A stretch of 6,031 nt of DNA. Source: Burkholderiales bacterium UBA954 (GTDB lineage: Bacteria; Pseudomonadota; Gammaproteobacteria; Burkholderiales; Burkholderiaceae_A). Below are positions 1 to 5,364 of the stretch, piece by piece. Below the pieces are notes generated by a model that did not search any database, was not told where the DNA came from, and was given only the letters and a program-made list of their open reading frames with translations. The stretch is taken from positions 1 through 6,031 of the forward strand of contig DBCQ01000039.1 of assembly GCA_002293155.1 (NCBI GenBank), read 5' to 3'. Position 1 is the stretch's first letter, and every line of letters begins with the position of its first letter. The translations under genes were made by a program, and so were the position numbers.

Positions 1-1070
1 TCATCAATGGCCTGTTGCGCACTAATCACAACACCAAGCAGACCGGGACGACGCACCACTACCTGTGCGTAGTGCTGCCCTGTATCCGCGGGGTCAGACA
101 ATACAAACCAGACTGGAAGGCCTGATACGCCCGCATCATCCTGCATCGACAAACGAATCCAGACGGTTGTAATTGCGCGTACAGTCATCTGCTCCAGCCT
201 CGTAATGGCAGGCGTTGGTGCGAGCCCCGAGCGTTGCCACAACGCAACCGTTTGGTTAAAGGGGAGTGCTAGAACAATCGTGTCCCAATAGCCCAGCGTC
301 GTCTGGTCAGCGTGCGCAACCTGCAGACTACAATCCGCTCCAATCTGTAACACCCGATGGCCTGTCTGTAGCGACACATTGTGTTGCTCACACCAGGTCC
401 GCATCACATCAACGCCATCAATACTGAGATTTTTCGATGGCCAAAAGACTCGAGTCGCGCCCTTCGGACCACCAAGGGAATCACGCAACACATTGACCAA
501 GACCTCTGCAGAAGCTTGGGAAAACTCCGTATTCAATGCACCCTCGGTGAGAGGTCGCCAGAAATGTTCGATTAACCCGGCGGGCATCTTAAGGCGCGTT
601 AACCACTCTGCGGCAGTAAGCCCAGCCGTACGCTTATCCCGCCAACCCCGCACAACCAAGTCAATGAGCAGTCGGGCTAAGGCTAATCGCCATGCCCATG
701 GCCAGCCCTGTGGGGCCCAGCGCGGAATCAGCCCCAGAATTACGCGCCAGGGCCACCCAAGATCTGGGATCTCCCAACGCAGAATGACGCGCTGATTGCG
801 GCCAACACCAGACCAGCGCAATGGCTCTGACCGCCATGCGGGCGCACCCACCGAGGCGAGCAGGTCGAAGGTTGCTCGATAGGCGCCAATCGTCAGGTGC
901 TGGCCGTTATCAATCGGCATACCCTCCCAGATTAAACCGCGGGCTCGACCACCGAGCGCAGGCGCAGATTCAAATAGGGTGATCGGCGTATCTGAGCGCT
1001 GACGAAGCGTCACCGCACAGGCCAGGCCTGACCAACCGCCCCCAATAATTGCAATACCGCCCCTGTGCAT
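1..1070 (-). CDS. hpnE: Hydroxysqualene dehydroxylase HpnE (partial, 3' end outside window)
   Basis: This is an FAD-dependent amine-oxidase-type flavoprotein. In the family, HpnE (with HpnC and HpnD) reduces hydroxysqualene to squalene, the precursor of hopanoids. The frame runs without a stop to the left edge, giving 356 residues, roughly the first 80% of a usual HpnE of about 430. Seen: an N-terminal dinucleotide-binding loop GGGWSG (residues 10-15) ending at Glu34, then GGRAR (40-44) and DNGQH (54-58), and the family block FWRPLTEGALNTE (170-182) followed by VLRDSLGG. The last two set HpnE apart from carotenoid desaturases. In most relatives as I recall them, the central block reads PLCLAALNT, so Thr replaces the Cys here. 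Nine Trp lie between residues 79 and 127. The ATG start lies 10 bp after the radA stop and has no clear ribosome site. An in-frame GTG at 1088, overlapping radA, would add six residues. Probably cotranscribed with alr-radA. Family confident, exact start less so. Confidence 0.88.
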   Translation of the reverse strand, partial: MHRGGIAIIGGGWSGLACAVTLRQRSDTPITLFESAPALGGRARGLIWEGMPIDNGQHLTIGAYRATFDLLASVGAPAWRSEPLRWSGVGRNQRVILRWEIPDLGWPWRVILGLIPRWAPQGWPWAWRLALARLLIDLVVRGWRDKRTAGLTAAEWLTRLKMPAGLIEHFWRPLTEGALNTEFSQASAEVLVNVLRDSLGGPKGATRVFWPSKNLSIDGVDVMRTWCEQHNVSLQTGHRVLQIGADCSLQVAHADQTTLGYWDTIVLALPFNQTVALWQRSGLAPTPAITRLEQMTVRAITTVWIRLSMQDDAGVSGLPVWFVLSDPADTGQHYAQVVVRRPGLLGVVISAQQAID

Positions 1071-1080
1071 GGATACCGAA

Positions 1081-2460
1081 CTAATCACGCATGTGGGCCA
1101 ACGCGTCATCGAGTCTTGCGACAGAGATTACCTCCAAGCCCTCGATCGGTTTCTTGGGCGCGTTGGCCGATGGAATCAGTGCCCGAGAAAAGCCGAGCTT
1201 CGCAGCTTCTTTTAGTCGTTCCTGCCCACGAGGCGCAGGCCGTATCTCGCCGGCAAGTCCAATCTCTCCAAACGCCACCAGACCTTTTGGAAGCGGACGA
1301 TTACGCATCGAAGAGACGATGGCCAAAATAACCGCAAGGTCAGCCGCAGGCTCATTAATACGTACGCCACCAACCGCATTGATAAACACATCCTGATCAA
1401 AGCAGCCAATACCTGCATGTCGATGCAACACCGCAAGGAGCATGGCAAGACGCTGGGGCTCCAAGCCCACACTGAGGCGACGCGGATTTGGAATGTGGGC
1501 CGTATCGACAAGCGCCTGAATCTCAACGAGGAGCGGCCGGGTTCCCTCCTGAGTCACGAGCACACAGGAGCCAGCTACAGGTGCCTGCCCCTCAAGGCCC
1601 AAGTGTCCTGGCGAGAGAAACAATGCAGAGGGATTGCTCACGGCCTTAAGACCACGTTCAGTCATCGCGAAAATGCCAATCTCGTTGACCGTCCCAAATC
1701 GATTCTTAATCGCGCGAATTACACGGTAAGAGGCCTGAGAATCGCCTTCGAAATACAGCACCGTGTCCACGATATGCTCCAGCACCCTCGGCCCCGCGAG
1801 TGTGCCCTCTTTTGTGACATGGCCGACCAGGATCACCGTGCAGCCGCTCTCCTTGGCCCACCGTGTAAGACGCGATGAACACTCGCGGACCTGAGAGACA
1901 GAACCTGGTGCCGCCGTTAACTCATCGCTAAACATAGTCTGGATTGAATCCACAACCACCAGCTGAGGCTTTTGCGCCATCAGTTGTCCGAGAATCTCTT
2001 CCAACTGAATCTCTGCAAGTACCGTTAACGCGCTCGTCTCAAGTGCTAGGCGCTTAGCCCGAAGCGCAACCTGCTCGACTGACTCCTCTCCGGTGACATA
2101 GAGCGTCGAGGCTGACCTACTTAAATGCACCAAGGCCTGAAGCAGAAGCGTTGATTTTCCAATGCCCGGGTCGCCACCAATTAAGACCACCCCGCCGGGG
2201 ACAAATCCCCCGCCCAAGACACGATCAAACTCATCGCTACCAGTTGCGATTCGCGGTAGCTCCTTAGCCTGAACATCCGAAAGCTTGACGGCACGGGCGG
2301 ATGGCGCCACCGACACAGGGGCCTGACCGCGTCGTGAGACAGCGGTTGCAAGGGCCTCTTCAAGCGTGTTCCACGAGCCACAGCCATCGCACTGGCCCTG
2401 CCACTTTGCCGCAGCCGCGCCACACTCGCGGCAGACAAACTGAGATTTATCTCTCGCCAT
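1081..2460 (-). CDS. radA: DNA repair protein RadA (Sms)
   Basis: RadA is a RecA-like, DnaB-type branch-migration ATPase that acts in homologous recombination and repair of stalled forks in the cytoplasm. With the ATG start the protein is 459 aa, against 460 in E. coli. Seen in order: an N-terminal C4 zinc finger (Cys10, Cys13, Cys24, Cys27, followed by WN); Walker A GDPGIGKST (96-104); Walker B strand LVVVDSIQT (167-175); the RadA signature KNRFG (252-256); and a C-terminal Lon-protease-like domain (about 280-459) containing INAVGGVRINEPAADLA, which has no proteolytic role in this family. An upstream TTG at 2466 would add two residues. I prefer the ATG because GAGAG lies 9 nt before it but only 3 nt before the TTG. 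The first 14 bp overlap the end of alr, so translation is probably coupled. All key motifs are intact. Confidence 0.97.
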   Translation of the reverse strand: MARDKSQFVCRECGAAAAKWQGQCDGCGSWNTLEEALATAVSRRGQAPVSVAPSARAVKLSDVQAKELPRIATGSDEFDRVLGGGFVPGGVVLIGGDPGIGKSTLLLQALVHLSRSASTLYVTGEESVEQVALRAKRLALETSALTVLAEIQLEEILGQLMAQKPQLVVVDSIQTMFSDELTAAPGSVSQVRECSSRLTRWAKESGCTVILVGHVTKEGTLAGPRVLEHIVDTVLYFEGDSQASYRVIRAIKNRFGTVNEIGIFAMTERGLKAVSNPSALFLSPGHLGLEGQAPVAGSCVLVTQEGTRPLLVEIQALVDTAHIPNPRRLSVGLEPQRLAMLLAVLHRHAGIGCFDQDVFINAVGGVRINEPAADLAVILAIVSSMRNRPLPKGLVAFGEIGLAGEIRPAPRGQERLKEAAKLGFSRALIPSANAPKKPIEGLEVISVARLDDALAHMRD

Positions 2461-3577
2461 CGTCAATCACTCTCGGTACCCGATTCGTAATCTTGCTCAT
2501 CAGCTCATACCCAATCGTGCCCGCCCGATTGGCAACTTCATCAATCGCTACATGAGAGCCCCAGAGCTGCGCCTCGGAGCCAACCGTTACCGTTGGGTGA
2601 TTGGTGACATCGATTGTTACCATGTCCATGGATACCCGACCCACGAGCGCGGCAGGTTTTCCTTCGACCCAGACTGGCGTTCCGTCTGTTGCCGATCGGG
2701 GGTAACCATCTGCATAACCGCAGGCCAATACGGCTATCCGCATGTCGTTAGCAGCAACGAAACGTGATCCATACCCCACCGCCTCGCCTCGCTTTACATC
2801 CTGAAGCGCAATCACCTCTGCAAGTAATGACTGCACGGGTCGCAAACCAAAACCCCTCGCCGAGTGAGAGGCCGTCGCATTGGACAACGGCGTTGCGCCA
2901 TAAAGCGCAATACCAGGCCTTACCCAGTCCGCATGGCTATCGGGATGCAGTAATGAGGCAGCTGAATTGGCGAGCGAATAGCAGCCACCCGATCGCAGAT
3001 GCGACAGCAGAGTTTTTGTCCAATGCGTAAAACGTTGTCCCTGCTCTTGCCATGAGACCCCACCCGTTGATGACAGATCGTCTGCATTTGCAAAATGCGT
3101 CATCCAGTGGAGCGGTTGATCAATTCGGGCCTCGATTGCCTTGAGCTGATCCAGCATCATATTGTGGTCGGTTGCGGGGTTAAACCCCAGCCGATTCATC
3201 CCCGTGTTGAGTTTGATCCATACCTGCGCTGGAACCTGATCGGCCTTCAGAAATGCAGCCGCCTGCTGGGGAGTTGCAATCACAGTCTGTGCATTGAGCC
3301 GACAAATCTCAGCTAGATCCTGAGCACCAAAAGCCCCTTCAATCAGTAGGATTGGTTTGGACCATCCCCGATCACGGGCCTGTCGTGCCTCGTGCAGATC
3401 CAAGACCGCTAATCCGTCGGCCTGCTCAAATCCCGCCACGGCCTGATCAATGCCCTGCCCATAGGCATTGGCTTTTGCTACAGCCCATATTCGACTGCGC
3501 CCAACCCTCTGCCGAATCGTTGCAAGGTTATGACGCATTGCATCAATATGAATGAGTAGACGGATCGGTCGGGGCAT
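2447..3577 (-). CDS. alr: Alanine racemase
   Basis: PLP-dependent racemase that interconverts L- and D-alanine, supplying D-Ala for peptidoglycan. From the ATG at 3577 it is 376 aa, a normal size. Seen: an N-terminal TIM barrel with the PLP lysine in AKANAYG (Lys35); LNTGMNRLGF (123-132) with Arg129; HFANAD (161-166); VRPGIALYG (219-227); then the C-terminal beta domain with the catalytic tyrosine in VGYGSRF (Tyr269), CGYADGYPR (286-294) and GRVSMDM (313-319). Upstream in-frame starts exist (ATG 3586, GTG 3610), but none has a clear ribosome site. MPRPIR directly before the first strand matches how I recall betaproteobacterial Alr proteins beginning. The PLP loop reads YGQG where YGHG is usual. 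First gene of a probable alr-radA-hpnE unit and divergent from lplT. I cannot tell from sequence whether this is a biosynthetic or catabolic copy; the neighbours suggest biosynthetic. Confidence 0.95.
   Translation of the reverse strand: MPRPIRLLIHIDAMRHNLATIRQRVGRSRIWAVAKANAYGQGIDQAVAGFEQADGLAVLDLHEARQARDRGWSKPILLIEGAFGAQDLAEICRLNAQTVIATPQQAAAFLKADQVPAQVWIKLNTGMNRLGFNPATDHNMMLDQLKAIEARIDQPLHWMTHFANADDLSSTGGVSWQEQGQRFTHWTKTLLSHLRSGGCYSLANSAASLLHPDSHADWVRPGIALYGATPLSNATASHSARGFGLRPVQSLLAEVIALQDVKRGEAVGYGSRFVAANDMRIAVLACGYADGYPRSATDGTPVWVEGKPAALVGRVSMDMVTIDVTNHPTVTVGSEAQLWGSHVAIDEVANRAGTIGYELMSKITNRVPRVIDDGER
2470..2474 (-). promoter_or_regulatory. Ribosome binding site deciding the radA start
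   Basis: GAGAG lies inside the end of alr, 9 nt before the radA ATG at 2460 and only 3 nt before the alternative TTG at 2466. The spacing favours the ATG and fits translational coupling with alr, whose TAA stop at 2449-2447 lies inside the radA start region. Confidence 0.55.
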
Positions 3578-3634
3578 GAGGGACATTCTATTCGTTCGTG
3601 ATCTAATCACGGCGCAGCAACCACAAAAGGGACT
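3578..3634. promoter_or_regulatory. Divergent alr/lplT intergenic region with putative promoters
   Basis: Only 57 bp separate the two divergent starts, so control signals for both genes must lie here or inside the coding ends. For lplT, TCTAAT (3602-3607) is a 5/6 match to a sigma70 -10 box, and GGGACA (3580-3585) is a 4/6 match to a -35 box at 16-nt spacing. Transcription would begin near 3614. For alr, TAGAAT on the minus strand (3590-3585) is a 5/6 -10 match but has no good -35 box. It would start transcription almost at the ATG. AAGGGA (3627-3632) is the likely lplT ribosome site, rather close to the start. These are matches by eye, not measured promoters. Confidence 0.4.
3597..3611. repeat. 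15-bp dyad CGTGAT-CTA-ATCACG, possible operator
   Basis: Two perfect 6-bp inverted arms flank a 3-bp spacer midway between alr and lplT. The dyad covers the best lplT -10 match and the spacer of the weak alr promoter. The size and symmetry would suit a dimeric helix-turn-helix repressor. It could also be chance, since 6-bp arms are not rare and no second copy was noticed in the window. Confidence 0.35.
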
Positions 3635-4903
3635 ATGAAACGCGGCTTTTACACCATCATGGCGGCGCAGTTTTTTTCCTCGCTCGCAGACAACGCCCTG
3701 CTGATTGCCGCGATTGCGTTGCTGATTGAGCTCGCTGCGCCAGAGTGGATGCGTCCGCTTCTGAAATTATTTTTTACTCTCTCCTACGTTGTACTTGCAC
3801 CGTTTGTTGGCGCCTTTGCAGACTCGATGCCCAAAGGCAAGGTAATGTTCATCACGAACACGATTAAGGTTGCCGGCTGTGCCATGTTGTTTTTCACCGT
3901 GCATCCGCTCTTGGCTTATGCGGTAGTTGGATTTGGCGCTGCAGCGTATTCACCTGCCAAATACGGCATTCTCACTGAGCTGCTACCACCAGAAAGACTC
4001 GTTGCTGCCAATGGTTGGATTGAGGGCACCACCGTGGGATCCATTATTCTCGGCACGATGGTGGGTGGCGCGCTAATAAGCCCAACCATTAGCACCTGGC
4101 TGCTATCAATCGATCTCCCGATGATCGATACCGGTATCGATAGCCCCGCCGAGAGCGCTATCTTGGTGATCGCACTAATCTATTTATTGGCGGCCGCTTT
4201 TAATCTAAGAATTCCCGACACCGGTGCCCGCTACCCGAAGCAACACACCAACCCCATTAAACTTGCCCAGGATTTCTGGCATTGCAATGTCACGCTCTGG
4301 CGCGACAAGCTCGGCCAGATCTCATTGGCGGTGACCACGCTATTCTGGGGTGCTGGCGCCACGCTTCAGTTTATTGTGTTGCAGTGGGCCGAAGTTCAGC
4401 TTGGGATGCCGCTCGATAAAGCCGCAATACTTCAGGGTATCGTGGCCGTTGGTATCGCCGGCGGCGCGATTTTTGCAGCCCGATTCGTACCCTTAAAAAA
4501 CGCGCCCTCGGTCTTAAAGCTTGGGGTTGCAATGGGCCTGATTGTTCCACTCATGACACTGGTTCACTCGCTAGCGGGCTCAATTCCCTTGCTGATTATG
4601 ATTGGTGCGCTAGCGGGGTATTTTGTCGTGCCCATGAATGCCCTACTCCAACATCGTGGGCATGTTCTGCTGTCGGCAGGCCACTCGATTGCCGTCCAAA
4701 ACTTTAACGAAAACCTCAATGTACTGCTAATGCTTGGTCTTTACGCGTTACTGATTAAAGCAGACATGCATGTCAACGTCGTCATTGTTATTTTCGGCTT
4801 ATTTGTTGCGGGTACGATGGCCCTTGTAATACGTCGATACCGTTATAACAAGGCCCGTCACGATCTTGATGCCTTGATCGGCGTGGAGAAGCACTCTCAC
4901 TAA
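3635..4903 (+). CDS. lplT: Lysophospholipid transporter LplT (MFS)
   Basis: Inner-membrane major-facilitator protein. In E. coli LplT flips lysophospholipids, mainly lyso-PE, to the inner leaflet, where Aas reacylates them. Length is 422 aa, against 397 in E. coli. Seen: many hydrophobic segments consistent with about 12 membrane helices; an early AQFFSSLADNALL (11-23) matching the E. coli AQFLSAFGDNALL region; an MFS motif-A-like loop GAFADSMPKGKV (59-70); AAYSPAKYGIL (102-112); TLFWGAGATLQF (235-246); FVVPMNALLQHRG (330-342); and AVQNFNEN (353-360). The loop around 148-175, including MIDTGID, is longer than in E. coli and accounts for part of the extra length. AAGGGA lies just before the ATG. 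The only plus-strand gene, divergent from alr, and its stop overlaps that of the convergent small gene. No aas acyltransferase gene lies next to it, unlike the lplT-aas pair of enterobacteria. Confidence 0.95.
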   Translation: MKRGFYTIMAAQFFSSLADNALLIAAIALLIELAAPEWMRPLLKLFFTLSYVVLAPFVGAFADSMPKGKVMFITNTIKVAGCAMLFFTVHPLLAYAVVGFGAAAYSPAKYGILTELLPPERLVAANGWIEGTTVGSIILGTMVGGALISPTISTWLLSIDLPMIDTGIDSPAESAILVIALIYLLAAAFNLRIPDTGARYPKQHTNPIKLAQDFWHCNVTLWRDKLGQISLAVTTLFWGAGATLQFIVLQWAEVQLGMPLDKAAILQGIVAVGIAGGAIFAARFVPLKNAPSVLKLGVAMGLIVPLMTLVHSLAGSIPLLIMIGALAGYFVVPMNALLQHRGHVLLSAGHSIAVQNFNENLNVLLMLGLYALLIKADMHVNVVIVIFGLFVAGTMALVIRRYRYNKARHDLDALIGVEKHSH

Positions 4904-5364
4904 GACTGCGGGCTTGAGTGCAGGACCGAGCGCAGCTTGACTAAGGCCTGCCAAACCGCTGACTTCCGAGTGGATTGCGCTGTAAGGGTAGAAAAATCAT
5001 CGCAGACGATTAACTGCCGACCCTCAAGTAGTTCAGGCCGAATCCGTTTGATCTCCTGCAGGAGTGATTCGCCAAACAATAAAACACACTCAGGCTGTTG
5101 ATCAACTAGCTCGCTAACACAGAGATCAATCTGGTGGCCGGATGCGATAGCTGCACCATCAAGATACTGCGCATCAATTCCAAGGCGTCGCGCAGCGCGG
5201 GCGATATTGGCCCATAGCGCCTTTTCTGCGCTCGCTGAGACCAGCCCCATGATTAAAAGCGGCGACTTAGATCCCCCAACAGCAGACTTTGGTCGCTCAC
5301 GCCAATAGGGAATAAGCTCCAATACCTGAAGGCCCTCGCGTGTAAGACCAAAAGCGTCAGACAC
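4900..5364 (-). CDS. Small protein downstream of rimI, resembling Pol III psi (HolD) or a degenerate uracil-DNA glycosylase
   Basis: I do not recognise this 154-aa protein with certainty. Seen: an N-terminal EGLQVLELIPYWRERP (10-25), like the LGI-x-x-W-x-x-R-x-P start of HolD and of betaproteobacterial family-4 UDGs; a hydrophobic strand PLLIMG (35-40) with a helix containing ALWANIARAARRLGI; a second strand CVLLFGES (93-100); and a C-terminal STLTAQSTRKSAVWQALVKL (125-144), like the HolD/UDG ending in which a Lys precedes a Trp. The catalytic GEAPG motif and the four Fe-S cysteines of family-4 UDG are absent; only three scattered Cys remain. The psi subunit is known to have a UDG-like fold, and holD neighbours rimI in E. 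coli, so psi (clamp loader, chi partner) is my leading inference. The GTG at 5364 is chosen because AGAGGGG lies 6 nt before it. It overlaps the rimI stop by 8 nt. A TTG at 5385 is possible but has no ribosome site. Confidence 0.8.
   Translation of the reverse strand: MSDAFGLTREGLQVLELIPYWRERPKSAVGGSKSPLLIMGLVSASAEKALWANIARAARRLGIDAQYLDGAAIASGHQIDLCVSELVDQQPECVLLFGESLLQEIKRIRPELLEGRQLIVCDDFSTLTAQSTRKSAVWQALVKLRSVLHSSPQS

Noticed and set aside
379..795. Plus-strand open frames (138 aa and a 64-aa overlapping frame) opposite hpnE
   Set aside because: They lie antisense to the well-supported HpnE reading frame, have low-complexity Arg/Pro/Ser-rich translations without recognisable domains, and show no ribosome site. 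They are shadows of GC-rich coding sequence.
1417..1878. Plus-strand 153-aa open frame antisense to radA
   Set aside because: RadA is unmistakable on the opposite strand across the Walker B and Lon-like regions. The antisense translation has no family likeness.
2197..2210. GGGG-ACAAAT-CCCC small hairpin in radA
   Set aside because: It falls on codons of the conserved glycine-rich stretch before Walker A, and the 4-bp arms are expected by chance.
2461..2466. TTG at 2466 as the radA start
   Set aside because: It sits only 3 nt after the GAGAG ribosome site, while the ATG two codons later is at 9 nt and gives the normal family N-terminus.
2552..3555. Several plus-strand open frames antisense to alr
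   Set aside because: All are mirror frames of the confident alr gene with no domain or start signal of their own.
3671..3677. T7 homopolymer near the 5' end of lplT, considered as a phase-variation tract
   Set aside because: Seven bases encoding Phe-Phe in a conserved segment is short for phase variation, and the frame is intact.
4891..4921. Inverted repeat GCACTC ... GAGTGC across the lplT/holD-like junction, considered as a bidirectional terminator
   Set aside because: The arms are only 6 bp, the loop is 19 nt, and there is no flanking T-run on either strand. It is too weak to call.
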